Assembly (NCBI GenBank): GCA_020725335.1
Contig: DYFF01000021.1
Location: forward strand, 49,397 to 113,396
Length of the DNA stretch: 64,000 bases
Direction of reading: 5' to 3'
DNA from: Thermodesulfovibrio sp.
GTDB taxonomy: Bacteria; Nitrospirota; Thermodesulfovibrionia; Thermodesulfovibrionales; Thermodesulfovibrionaceae
Positions 18,060-26,935 of this stretch are shown here, one piece after another (within the stretch, counting starts at the first letter, position 1; each line of letters opens with the position of its first letter). Both the position numbers and the translations under genes were made by a program. The notes below the pieces were generated by a model, which was not told the origin of the DNA, did not search any database, and was given only the letters and a program-made list of their open reading frames with translations.

Positions 18060-19472
18060 TTAACTCTTACGTAATCTCTTATTTAAAGCCTGTCTTGTTA
18101 TGCCAAGCATAGAAGCTGCTATACCTTGATTACCTTTTGATCTTCTGAGAGCCTCTTTTATTAGCAAATTTTCCATTTCTTTTAGAGTTGGTAACTTATC
18201 GGGAAATCTCATTTGAATGTAAAACTTAACTATTTCACTTTTTAGTTCCCTGTTAATTGTATTACTTAAATCTATCATATCCTTGAAACTATCTAAGGAC
18301 AAAAAAGTAGAGTTACATCTTGCTACAGCATCGTAGACAATCATTTTCAATTCCCTTACATTACCCGGGAAATTATAGTTCATTAAAAGTATTATTAATT
18401 CTTCTGGATATTTTGGTGGCTTTTTACTTAAAGATAAAGCTGCTTCTCTAATAAAATATTGAAGTAAGACAGGTATATCATCCTTTCTTTCCCTTAGAGG
18501 AGGTAAATGAACATGATGAGCCTTTAGTCTAAAAAAAAGATCCTTCCTAAAATTTCCTTTACTTACTAATTCCTGAATATCCTGATTTGTGGCAACCATA
18601 ATACGAGTATCTGCATTCTTCGGAACATCTGAACCCAGAGGATAGTAAAGTTTCTCCTGTAAAACCCTTAGAAGTTTTATTTGAGATGCTTCAGTAAGAT
18701 CGCCTATTTCATCAAGAAAAAGAGTTCCTCCTTTTGCCTTTGCAATAAGTCCTTCTCTACTTGATATAGCTCCTGTAAAAGAACCTTTTTTATGACCAAA
18801 AAGCGTATCAGAAAACATTGTATCATCAAGTCCTGCCACATTTACTGCGATAAAATCTCCCTTTTTACCACTAACTTTATGAATTGCCCTTGCAATGAGT
18901 TCTTTACCTGTACCTGTCTCTCCTGTAATTAAAACCGGTTGGTCTGTTTTTGATATTACCTCTATGTATTTAAATAATCCCCGCATCTTCTGATTTACTG
19001 TTATAATTTCAGAAAAAGCTGATTCATTCTCCAGCTTATCTTCAATGAGCCTGTATTTTAGACCGGTTATCTCTTCTTTAAGTCTATTAATCTCTAATGC
19101 TTTTTTTATTGAAGAGATAAGTTTATTTTTTTCAATAGGTTTTACAAGATAATCACACGCTCCCATTTTTATACACTCTACTGCTGTATCAATTTCTTTT
19201 ATGGCTGTAATTATAATTACGGGTATTTCTGGATACTCTACATTTATAAATCTAAGAATTTCGAAACCTGAAATATGAGGCATTGATAAATCTAATAAAA
19301 TTAAAGAGAAGGCTCTTTCTTTCAGAATCACAGGCAGTTCTCGTGCGTCTTGAATCAAGACAATATCTTTTATCCCTGATTGTTTTAAAATAATAGAGTA
19401 GGTATAAAGGGACTCTCTCTCATCATCAACTATCGCTACACTGTAGTTAAAATTTTCCATTTTCAGACTCAT
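18060..19472 (-). CDS. Sigma-54-dependent response regulator, NtrC family
   Basis: 470 residues in three domains. The receiver (about 1-125) has VAIVDDE, the phospho-acceptor in LILLDLSMP and Lys in LVKPIEK. The AAA+ domain (about 160-390) has Walker A GETGTGKE, the sigma-54 contact loop as GSFTGA rather than GAFTGA, and Walker B LFLDEIGDL. A C-terminal Fis-type helix-turn-helix contains GNQGIAASMLGITRQALNKRL. It activates transcription with RpoN. It overlaps the kinase gene. A second in-frame ATG at 19460 is an alternative start. As the last gene before the fdhA promoter, formate dehydrogenase is its most likely target (inference). Confidence 0.93.
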   Translation of the reverse strand: MSLKMENFNYSVAIVDDERESLYTYSIILKQSGIKDIVLIQDARELPVILKERAFSLILLDLSMPHISGFEILRFINVEYPEIPVIIITAIKEIDTAVECIKMGACDYLVKPIEKNKLISSIKKALEINRLKEEITGLKYRLIEDKLENESAFSEIITVNQKMRGLFKYIEVISKTDQPVLITGETGTGKELIARAIHKVSGKKGDFIAVNVAGLDDTMFSDTLFGHKKGSFTGAISSREGLIAKAKGGTLFLDEIGDLTEASQIKLLRVLQEKLYYPLGSDVPKNADTRIMVATNQDIQELVSKGNFRKDLFFRLKAHHVHLPPLRERKDDIPVLLQYFIREAALSLSKKPPKYPEELIILLMNYNFPGNVRELKMIVYDAVARCNSTFLSLDSFKDMIDLSNTINRELKSEIVKFYIQMRFPDKLPTLKEMENLLIKEALRRSKGNQGIAASMLGITRQALNKRLRKS

Positions 19473-20610
19473 ATGGTAAATAAACTTTTATTATTGTGCC
19501 CTTATTCTCCCCTGAATCTATTATAATTTCTCCGCCAAATTCTTCTATTATAGCCTTAGATAAATAAAGCCCAAGCCCTGACCCGCCAGTAGCGTATTTG
19601 GTTGAGAAAAAAGGTTCGAATATATAGGGCATTATATTTGATGGAATCCCTACCCCCTCATCTTTTATTTCAATATAAACTCTTTCATCTTCAATTCCCG
19701 TAGAAATATATATTCCTTTACATCTTTCTGACAATGACTGAAGAGCATTTGTCAGTAAATTTATAATTACCTGCTCTAATTTTTGTATGTTACCCCTTAT
19801 TTTCGGCAAAGACTCCTGAAGACGAACATTAAAGTTTTCTGTATATAAAAATATATGATGATTTAAGATATTTACAACTCTTCTTACAGTCTCATTAACG
19901 TCAATTAAAGAAAAACCCGATTTAAGTCCTTCTCTGATATACTTTTTAAAATCGTCTATTGTATCAGAAATTCTATTTATTCCATCAATGAGAGAGACCA
20001 TTAGTTTTGGTATAATTGAAGCAATTTCCGAAGATTGGATACCTCCAATAATAAATTCTCCATTTTCCTCTTCATATTCTCTAATTAACTGAAATACATC
20101 ATTCCACGCCTGAAAGGTAATCTTGAGATTGTTTACCATAAAATTACAGATGTTGTTTATTTCATGAGATATACTTGAAGTAACAAGGTCTATTGATTTC
20201 AATTTATCTTGAAATATAAGTTGAGCATTTTTTTTCCGTTTTTCCTCTTTTTCTTTAATTTTTTTGGTAATATCTTTAAAGGTGAATATGACTACTCTGT
20301 GGTCTCCACAAGCAATAGGATATAAATTAAACAGTAAAATGCCTTTTTTACCATTCTTTTTATCAAAAGTAATAACTCTCTTTTCTTCAATGCTGTAACA
20401 ATTTCTTATCAGCTTTACAAAATTAAAATACTCCTCCTGTCGGAAAATATCAGAAAAAGATGCAGCATTTCCCAAAAAATCTTTTGCCTTTTCATTTATA
20501 TAAAGAATCTCATATCTTTCAGTTTCAAATATAACGAGAGGCTCTATATAGAATTCTATAAATTTAGAAAAAATTTCTCCTATATTGGTTTCTCTCTGAG
20601 AGACTTTCAT
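19447..20610 (-). CDS. Sensor histidine kinase, NtrB-like, cytosolic PAS
   Basis: 387 residues. A PAS-like region (about 15-120) is followed by a Lys/Glu-rich linker, an H-box SISHEINNICNF with the phospho-His near residue 150, and a HATPase domain with N-box NLLTNALQSL, G1 DEGVGIP and G2 GGSGLGLYLSKAIIEEFGG. There is no transmembrane helix, so the signal is probably cytoplasmic. It overlaps purM by 4 nt at its start and the NtrC-type regulator at its end, which makes them a cognate pair. Confidence 0.9.
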   Translation of the reverse strand: MKVSQRETNIGEIFSKFIEFYIEPLVIFETERYEILYINEKAKDFLGNAASFSDIFRQEEYFNFVKLIRNCYSIEEKRVITFDKKNGKKGILLFNLYPIACGDHRVVIFTFKDITKKIKEKEEKRKKNAQLIFQDKLKSIDLVTSSISHEINNICNFMVNNLKITFQAWNDVFQLIREYEEENGEFIIGGIQSSEIASIIPKLMVSLIDGINRISDTIDDFKKYIREGLKSGFSLIDVNETVRRVVNILNHHIFLYTENFNVRLQESLPKIRGNIQKLEQVIINLLTNALQSLSERCKGIYISTGIEDERVYIEIKDEGVGIPSNIMPYIFEPFFSTKYATGGSGLGLYLSKAIIEEFGGEIIIDSGENKGTIIKVYLPYESENGKF

Positions 20611-21635
20611 TTTATTCTTAATTTTCCCTTACCTTTTATAGTCTCCCCAATTAGATAAGCCTTATATCCCTTTTTATTAAGAATATTCAATGCGTTCTTC
20701 GTATCTTCGGCCTCAATGACAAAAATATAACCTATTCCCATATTAAAAACCTTAAACATCTCCTTATCACTTATTTTGCCTATCTTTTGAATCAAATGGA
20801 AAATAGGAGTAATCTCCCAACTATTTCTATCGATAACTGCGGTTATACCAGGAGGAAAAATTCTTGGTAAATTGCCAGGAATGCCACCTCCTGTAACATG
20901 TGCCATGCCTTTAATCTTTATCTTATTTTTAATGTTAAAATAGGCATTCACATATATCTTTGTGGGCTTGAGTAGTTCTTCAGCAAGGCTACAACCAAGC
21001 TCGGAAATATTCTGATAAAGTTTAATCTTACCTATATCAAAGAGAACCCTTCTGACTAAGGAAAATCCATTACTATGTAATCCCGATGATGCCACTCCAA
21101 TAATTGCATCACCTTCCTTTATCTCTGAGCCATCTATAATTTTATCTTTTTCAACAATCCCTACTGCAAAACCTGCGAGATCATATTCATTTTTTTTATA
21201 AAAACCTGGTAGCTCTGCTGTCTCTCCTCCTATCAAAGCACAACCTGATTGTCTGCATCCTTCAACAATACCTTTTATCACTTGAGATGCTTTCTGAGCA
21301 TTTAGTTTTCCTGTAGCAAAATAATCAAGAAAGAAAAGAGGTTCTGCGCCTAAGGTTAGGATATCGTTAACACACATTGCAACAAGGTCTATTCCTACTG
21401 TATCGTGCTTATCAGCTTCAAAAGCTATTTTAAGTTTTGTTCCTACGCCATCAGTGCCGCTTACAAGAACAGGTTCTTTATATTTTTTCGTGTTTAGCTT
21501 GAAAAGTCCTGCAAAAAGGCCTATTTCAGTTAATACTTCTTTACGAAAAGTGGACTTAACCATGGGAGAAATGATGTTAATAAATCTGTCTGCTTCATCG
21601 ATATCAACCCCAGCTTTTTTATAAGTAATACTCAT
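20607..21635 (-). CDS. purM: Phosphoribosylformylglycinamidine cyclo-ligase
   Basis: AIR synthetase of purine biosynthesis, 342 residues: converts FGAM and ATP to aminoimidazole ribotide. The N-terminal ATP region SGTDGVGTKLKIA, the DLVAMCVNDI segment, GGETAELPGFY and the later HVTGGGIPGNLPR are all diagnostic. ATGA overlap with nadC upstream and 4-nt overlap with the kinase downstream place it in the same transcription unit. Confidence 0.95.
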   Translation of the reverse strand: MSITYKKAGVDIDEADRFINIISPMVKSTFRKEVLTEIGLFAGLFKLNTKKYKEPVLVSGTDGVGTKLKIAFEADKHDTVGIDLVAMCVNDILTLGAEPLFFLDYFATGKLNAQKASQVIKGIVEGCRQSGCALIGGETAELPGFYKKNEYDLAGFAVGIVEKDKIIDGSEIKEGDAIIGVASSGLHSNGFSLVRRVLFDIGKIKLYQNISELGCSLAEELLKPTKIYVNAYFNIKNKIKIKGMAHVTGGGIPGNLPRIFPPGITAVIDRNSWEITPIFHLIQKIGKISDKEMFKVFNMGIGYIFVIEAEDTKNALNILNKKGYKAYLIGETIKGKGKLRIK

Positions 21636-22489
21636 AAGACCTCCTTAATTTTCATACTTATATCCACAGCCCTTGCAGAATGGGTTAAGGCTCCAATAGA
21701 TATGAAATCCACACCTGTTAAAGCTATTTCCCTAACATTTTCAAGATTTACGCCACCAGAAGCTTCAAGAAGGACTCTGCCTTTTGCCAGCTTAACAGCT
21801 TTTTTCATTGTCTCAATATCCATATTGTCAAGCATTACAATATCAGCACCTTCAGAAATTGCCTCTTCAAGTTCCTCAAGATTTTTTACTTCAATTTCAA
21901 CTTTTTGATGAATACATTTATTTTTAACCAACCTTAAAGCATCCTTTACAGAACCTGCAATTTTAATATGGTTGTCTTTTATCAAAATAGCATCATAAAG
22001 AGCAAACCGATGATTATGCCCACCACCTACACGGACTGCATACTTTTCCATAAATCTTAATCCAGGCGTTGTTTTTCTTGTATCAAGGATTTTCACTTCT
22101 AATCCTTCTGTTTTTTTTAAAAATTCAGCTGTTAATGTAGCAATGCCAGAAAGTCTTTGAAGGATATTCAAGGCAATACGTTCACCTGCAAGCAAAAGAC
22201 GAGCATTACCAGCAAGCTCTGCAATAACTGTTCCATTTTGGATAAATGCCCCTTCTTTATAGTACTCATGAAAATTCACTTCATCAATCTGCTGATAAAA
22301 AAAATTAGATAAAATATTAAAAAATCTTTTTACAAAAGGCATTCCTGCAAGAATAAAATCTTCTTTCCCCATAATTTGAGCCTTTGCAATAGAATTTTGT
22401 GGAACTATTAGTTGAGATGTTATATCTCCGATTCCGATATCCTCTAAAATAGCAAGCTTAAATAGTTCATCAACAAGAGGAGTAAACAT
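21632..22489 (-). CDS. nadC: Nicotinate-nucleotide pyrophosphorylase (carboxylating)
   Basis: Quinolinate phosphoribosyltransferase of NAD synthesis, 285 residues. Signature features are EDIGIGDITSQ near the N-terminus, ERIALNILQRLSGIAT, the PRPP/quinolinate-binding LDTRKTTPGLR and GGGHNHR, and the C-terminal barrel motifs EVKNLEE, VMLDNM and EASGGV. NadB is encoded separately at 36-37.6 kb. The start overlaps the stop of the upstream repeat-protein gene by one base. Confidence 0.95.
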   Translation of the reverse strand: MFTPLVDELFKLAILEDIGIGDITSQLIVPQNSIAKAQIMGKEDFILAGMPFVKRFFNILSNFFYQQIDEVNFHEYYKEGAFIQNGTVIAELAGNARLLLAGERIALNILQRLSGIATLTAEFLKKTEGLEVKILDTRKTTPGLRFMEKYAVRVGGGHNHRFALYDAILIKDNHIKIAGSVKDALRLVKNKCIHQKVEIEVKNLEELEEAISEGADIVMLDNMDIETMKKAVKLAKGRVLLEASGGVNLENVREIALTGVDFISIGALTHSARAVDISMKIKEVL

Positions 22490-22968
22490 TATTTTTTAAG
22501 AAATAGCCTTAAAAGTCCAAAAATTCCTCCGGCAACTGCTGTCACCGCGAGAGCGCTTTTCCAATCAAAAAGTGTTGTAACATTACCTTCAATATTTTTA
22601 CCTACTACAATAAGGGCAGCTGTGTTTTTAACTTCTATATTATTGCCGATCACTACACCAGCAGCAGATCTTTTTACCTTTGCTTCTTCTTTTCCAATTG
22701 CCATAGGGCAGAGAGAGAAATTTATCTCTGCTTTTTCTCCCATAGAAACACCGCTTATACATTGGTTCATATTTAATTCATTAGATTTTACAAATCCTAT
22801 CAATCCTTGAGTAATCTCAGCTTTCTCTGAATCAACACTTAAAGCACATACCTGTTGCATCTCTGCATTACCTGCTTCAATAGCCCTTATAGTGCTCTGT
22901 TTTACTGTCATAAATTCTGCTTCTACTATATCCATGTTCTGGCTTTCAATTTCTATCCTTTCTTCCAT
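22489..22968 (-). CDS. Repeat protein with C-terminal membrane anchor, unknown function
   Basis: 159 residues that I do not assign to a named family. After about 30 acidic residues come roughly five imperfect 20-residue units with a pattern of small and hydrophobic residues then charged turns, e.g. CALSVDSEKAEITQG, CISGVSMGEKAEINFS, AAGVVIGNNIEVKNT and ALIVVGKNIEGN. This suggests a short beta-solenoid. The C-terminus is a single hydrophobic helix (about 138-156) ending LFLKK, consistent with a tail anchor and a cytosolic solenoid. It sits between valS and nadC, with 9 nt to valS. Confidence 0.8.
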   Translation of the reverse strand: MEERIEIESQNMDIVEAEFMTVKQSTIRAIEAGNAEMQQVCALSVDSEKAEITQGLIGFVKSNELNMNQCISGVSMGEKAEINFSLCPMAIGKEEAKVKRSAAGVVIGNNIEVKNTAALIVVGKNIEGNVTTLFDWKSALAVTAVAGGIFGLLRLFLKK

Positions 22969-22977
22969 TTCTTCCTC

Positions 22978-25806
22978 CTAAGAAATTTCTTCAAGAACCT
23001 TAAGATTCTCTTTTATTTTATCACTTCTTATTAAAAGTTCTTCATATTTTAATTTATCTTTTTCTACCACTTCCTTTGGAGCATTTCTTATAAAATCTTC
23101 ATTCATAAGTTTTTTATTTAAAAATTTGATATCCTGTTCTGTTTTTTCAAGTTCCTTTGAAAGTCTCTTCCTTTCCTGTTCAATGTCTACTATATCCCTC
23201 ACAGGTATATAAATCTCAAAATCCCTTTCTACAGCTATAGCAGAACCCTTTTCTCTGACAATATCCTTTGCTATTTTAATTTTACTCAATCTTGCAAGCT
23301 TTAGAATAAAATTATATCCTTCACTTAAAACTTCATTTACCTCTTTTGTGAGTGTTTTTATAAAAACTTCAAGATTTACTGAAGGAGAAATATTTAACTC
23401 TCCTCTAATACTTCTTATCCCTGATATAGCATTAATTATATAGCCCATTTTTTTGACTGCCTCTTCATCTCTATCTAAAAGATTAACTGAAGGATAGGAA
23501 GAAACCATTATAGACTCTTCTTTTTTAAGAATATTAAGCCAAATTTCCTCTGTCACATAGGGCATAAAGGGATGAAGAAGTTTCAAAATATTTTCAAATA
23601 CAAAAAAGAGACAGTTTACAGTCTCTTCTTTATCTTCCTCTTCAGAATACAAAACAACTTTTGAAAGCTCAATGTACCAATCACAAAACTCATGCCATAG
23701 AAACTGATAAACTGCACCTGCAGCATCGTTAAATCTATAAGCATCTAATGCCCTATTTGTCTCAAAGATAGCATCCGAGAGTTTTGATAAAATCCATTTA
23801 TTTTTCAAACTCTTTGCTTCTTCAACAGTAATTTTTTCCTTTGTTCTTAAATTAGCAAAACCCATAATGAACTTCATAGCATTCCATATTTTATTGATAA
23901 AATGTCTGTAACCCTCTACTCTTTCCTCCGAAAATTTAATATCCCTACCTTGAGCAGCAAAGGCAGCCAAAGTAAATCTAAAAGCATCTGCTCCATATTT
24001 TTCTATCATTACGAGAGGGTCTATTACATTACCTTTTGATTTGCTCATTTTCTGTCCCTTAGAGTCTCTCACAAGGGCGTGTATGTATACATCTCTAAAA
24101 GGAACATCCTTCATAAATTTCATTCCCATCATAATCATTCTTGCAACCCAGAAAAATATTATGTCAAAGCCTGTTACAAGAACACTTGTAGGATAAAATC
24201 TCTTTAAATCCTCTGTTTCCTCAGGCCATCCAAGGGTTGAAAAGGGCCAAAGGGCTGAAGAAAACCAAGTATCAAGAACATCAGGGTCTTGAATAAGTTC
24301 TTCACTTCCGCAAGACGGACAAGTTTTTATTTCTTCTCGGCTTGTAATAGGTTTAATATCCTTTGGAATTTTAATAATTTTTGCTCTTTGCTCTATGTCT
24401 TCTTTGGAAATTCCAAGACTTCTCAACTCATTGAAACTACCACCCCATACTTCTTTACCATTTAAGATTGCAGGTTTATAAAAAAGTATCTCTATTCCAT
24501 CACCCTGTTCTTTGCCATTGTCTTTTTTACATTTTGCACAATACCATACTGGAATTCTATGTCCCCACCAAAGTTGACGGGATATACACCAATCTTTGAT
24601 ATCCCTCATCCAGGCATAGTAGTTGTTAACCCAACCTTCTGGAATAAATCTTATTTTCCCTTCTTCAACAATCTTTATTGCTTCTTCAGCAAGGGGTTTA
24701 ATTTTCACATACCACTGCACTGTCTGGAAAGGTTCTATTACTGTTTTACATCTATAGCAATGACCTACTGCGTGTTTGTGTTTCTCTGTTTTTTCAAGAA
24801 GACCGAGTTCAATTAGGTCATTTATTATTTTCTTTCTTGCCTCATAACGATCCATCCCCCTGTAAATGCCTGCCTCTTCTGTCATTCTTCCTTCCTCATC
24901 TATAACGCATACATAGGCAAGAGAATGTCTTTGAGCAATCTCAGCATCATTGAAGTCATGGGAAGGAGTTACCTTTACAGCGCCTGTTCCGAATTCCATG
25001 TCAACAGCGCTGTCTGCAATGATAGGGATTTCTCTGTTAATAAGAGGAAGTATAAGGATTTTGCCAATAAAATTTTTATACCTATTGTCTTCAGGATTAA
25101 CAGCAACAGCTGTATCTCCAAGCATTGTTTCTGGTCTTGTAGTGGCAACAGTAATGTAATTTCCCGGCAAATCCTTTATCGGATATTTAATATAGTAAAG
25201 TTTTCCTGCAAGCTCTTCATGTTCAACCTCAAGATCTGAAAGAGCAGTATGACATCTTGGACACCAGTTAATCAGCCTTAAATCTCTATAAATTAATCCT
25301 TCTTCAAAGAGTCTTAGAAAGACTTCTTTAACTGCTTTACTTAAACCTTCATCCATTGTAAAACGAAGACGTGACCAATCGCAGGAAGCCCCTATTCTTT
25401 TAAGTTGATCTATGATTCTTCCACCACATGATTCCTTCCATTGCCAAACCTTCTGAAGAAAAGCAGTCCTTCCTAAAGTGTATCTATCCCTCCCTTCCTG
25501 AAGCAGTTGTCTCTCTACGACGTTCTGAGTTGCAATTCCAGCATGATCTGTTCCTGGAAGCCATAAAGCAGCATATCCAAGCATCCTTTTCCATCTTATA
25601 AGAATATCCTGTAAGGTAGCATTTAAAGCATGCCCCATATGCAGTGTTCCTGTGACATTAGGAGGGGGTATAACTACGCAATAAGCAGGCTTATTAGTCT
25701 CAGAGGAAGGTTTGAAAAATCCCTTTTCTTCCCAAAAACTGTAGAGTTTTGTCTCAATTTTCTCAGGATTGTAAGTTTCAGATATGGAATTTTCTTTATC
25801 ATGCAT
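22978..25806 (-). CDS. valS: Valyl-tRNA synthetase
   Basis: Class I aminoacyl-tRNA synthetase of about 942 residues. The HIGH motif appears as PPNVTGTLHMGHALN near residue 56 and the KMSKS motif as GQKMSKSKGNVIDP near residue 590. The editing domain has TTRPETMLGDTAVAVNP, and a C-terminal Lys/Glu coiled coil ends the protein as usual for ValRS. A TTG-initiated form from 25821 is possible. The ATG at 25806 has GGAG 8 nt upstream and is preferred. It overlaps the receiver-like gene before it by 8 nt. Confidence 0.95.
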   Translation of the reverse strand: MHDKENSISETYNPEKIETKLYSFWEEKGFFKPSSETNKPAYCVVIPPPNVTGTLHMGHALNATLQDILIRWKRMLGYAALWLPGTDHAGIATQNVVERQLLQEGRDRYTLGRTAFLQKVWQWKESCGGRIIDQLKRIGASCDWSRLRFTMDEGLSKAVKEVFLRLFEEGLIYRDLRLINWCPRCHTALSDLEVEHEELAGKLYYIKYPIKDLPGNYITVATTRPETMLGDTAVAVNPEDNRYKNFIGKILILPLINREIPIIADSAVDMEFGTGAVKVTPSHDFNDAEIAQRHSLAYVCVIDEEGRMTEEAGIYRGMDRYEARKKIINDLIELGLLEKTEKHKHAVGHCYRCKTVIEPFQTVQWYVKIKPLAEEAIKIVEEGKIRFIPEGWVNNYYAWMRDIKDWCISRQLWWGHRIPVWYCAKCKKDNGKEQGDGIEILFYKPAILNGKEVWGGSFNELRSLGISKEDIEQRAKIIKIPKDIKPITSREEIKTCPSCGSEELIQDPDVLDTWFSSALWPFSTLGWPEETEDLKRFYPTSVLVTGFDIIFFWVARMIMMGMKFMKDVPFRDVYIHALVRDSKGQKMSKSKGNVIDPLVMIEKYGADAFRFTLAAFAAQGRDIKFSEERVEGYRHFINKIWNAMKFIMGFANLRTKEKITVEEAKSLKNKWILSKLSDAIFETNRALDAYRFNDAAGAVYQFLWHEFCDWYIELSKVVLYSEEEDKEETVNCLFFVFENILKLLHPFMPYVTEEIWLNILKKEESIMVSSYPSVNLLDRDEEAVKKMGYIINAISGIRSIRGELNISPSVNLEVFIKTLTKEVNEVLSEGYNFILKLARLSKIKIAKDIVREKGSAIAVERDFEIYIPVRDIVDIEQERKRLSKELEKTEQDIKFLNKKLMNEDFIRNAPKEVVEKDKLKYEELLIRSDKIKENLKVLEEIS

Positions 25807-26314
25807 CTTTTTTCTCCACAACCTCCAGAAATTGTTTTAATATATAAGAAATTTCTATTTTAACCTCTTCTTTTACCATAGGTTTTATTTTTTGAATTAT
25901 GTCTTCGTAAGAAATTTGAGACTTTTCTACCACTGATTCTTTTATTTTTGATAAAACTTCTACTGGTTTAAAAACAGATTGGATTTTTTTAATAATTTCT
26001 TCTTTGTTTAAAGGTTTCACTAAAAAATCAATGCCTAAGTTTTTAAGCCTCTCTAAATCAGTAGTGGAGTAAAAATTTAAAACCAATAAAATTGGTAACA
26101 GCAGAGAATATTTTTCCCTTATTGTCTTGCAAAAGTCCAAAGGATTAATATCTTCAAAATTTTCATCCAAAATTAAATAATTAGGATTAATTTTGCTGTA
26201 ATTTTTTAGAAAATCATCAGCATTTGTTATTTTTTTTACTGATACGTTAGACAAAGAATCTTTAATAATTTCGGATATAATATTATTTTTTTCCATTAAA
26301 ACTAAAGTATTCAT
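25799..26314 (-). CDS. Receiver-like protein with C-terminal helical extension
   Basis: 171 residues. The first 120 follow a response-regulator receiver fold: Asp in YLILDENF at the phospho-acceptor place, a hydrophobic beta-4 with LLPILLVLNF, and Lys in FLVKPLNKEE. The usual acidic pair after beta-1 is weak (LMEKNN instead of a DD/DE pair), so phosphorylation may be altered. Residues 120-171 are charged and probably helical, without a DNA-binding motif. It lies 3 nt after mlaC and overlaps valS. Its partner is unknown. Confidence 0.8.
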   Translation of the reverse strand: MNTLVLMEKNNIISEIIKDSLSNVSVKKITNADDFLKNYSKINPNYLILDENFEDINPLDFCKTIREKYSLLLPILLVLNFYSTTDLERLKNLGIDFLVKPLNKEEIIKKIQSVFKPVEVLSKIKESVVEKSQISYEDIIQKIKPMVKEEVKIEISYILKQFLEVVEKKDA

Positions 26315-26317
26315 CGT

Positions 26318-26935
26318 TTATTTCTCCCTTAATAATTCTTCCTGCTGTTTTGTTTTCATTCTTTTAACGAGTTCTTGATAGGAGTGATTACGAATTATTT
26401 TATTAAACTGTGAACGATAATTGCTTACAAGACTTACGCCTTCGATGACTACATCATAGACCTTCCATTCTTTCCCATTAAAGTAAAGTCTGTAATCAAT
26501 CGGGATTTCTTTCTTATCTGTAGTAATTATTTTTGTCTTTACCTCTGCATATTTATTATTTTCAACTTTTTCGTCATAATAAATAATCTTTTCATCAGTA
26601 TAAGATTCAATTTTACCGCTATAAGATCTTTCGAGCAAATCTTTGTAAAGCTCTACAAATTCCTTTTTTTCTTGAGGAGTTCTTTCTCTCCAGTATATAC
26701 CCAGAGAACGTTTTGACATTTCATCAAAATCAAAAACTTTACTTATCTCATTTCTTAGCGCAGATCTTCTCTTTTGAGTTTTATCCTTTCCTTTATATTT
26801 TGGATCTTTTATAATGTTTAATACATTATCAACCGTATTTTTTACCTGTTCTTTTGGTGATAAGACAGCAAAAGCAAGCTCTGAACTAAAGAATAGAAAA
26901 AGTATAGATAAAATTAAAACTCCTCTTCCAATCAT
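26318..26935 (-). CDS. mlaC: Phospholipid-binding periplasmic protein, MlaC family
   Basis: 205 residues with a signal peptide (GVLILSILFLFFSSELAFA). The mature part has the Tol-Tol/MlaC layout: the VKNTVDNVLNII start, a central FDEMSKRSLGIYWRERTPQEKKEFVELYKDLLE, and a later YRLYFNGKEWKVYDVVIEGVSLVSNYRSQF. It would shuttle lipid between the inner-membrane MCE complex and the outer membrane. It is unusual in being separated from mlaD by a TolC-family gene. Confidence 0.92.
   Translation of the reverse strand: MIGRGVLILSILFLFFSSELAFAVLSPKEQVKNTVDNVLNIIKDPKYKGKDKTQKRRSALRNEISKVFDFDEMSKRSLGIYWRERTPQEKKEFVELYKDLLERSYSGKIESYTDEKIIYYDEKVENNKYAEVKTKIITTDKKEIPIDYRLYFNGKEWKVYDVVIEGVSLVSNYRSQFNKIIRNHSYQELVKRMKTKQQEELLREK

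Noticed and set aside
25807..25821. TTG start for valS giving five extra residues
   Set aside because: GGAGG would be directly against the TTG; the ATG at 25806 has correct spacing and the usual N-terminus.
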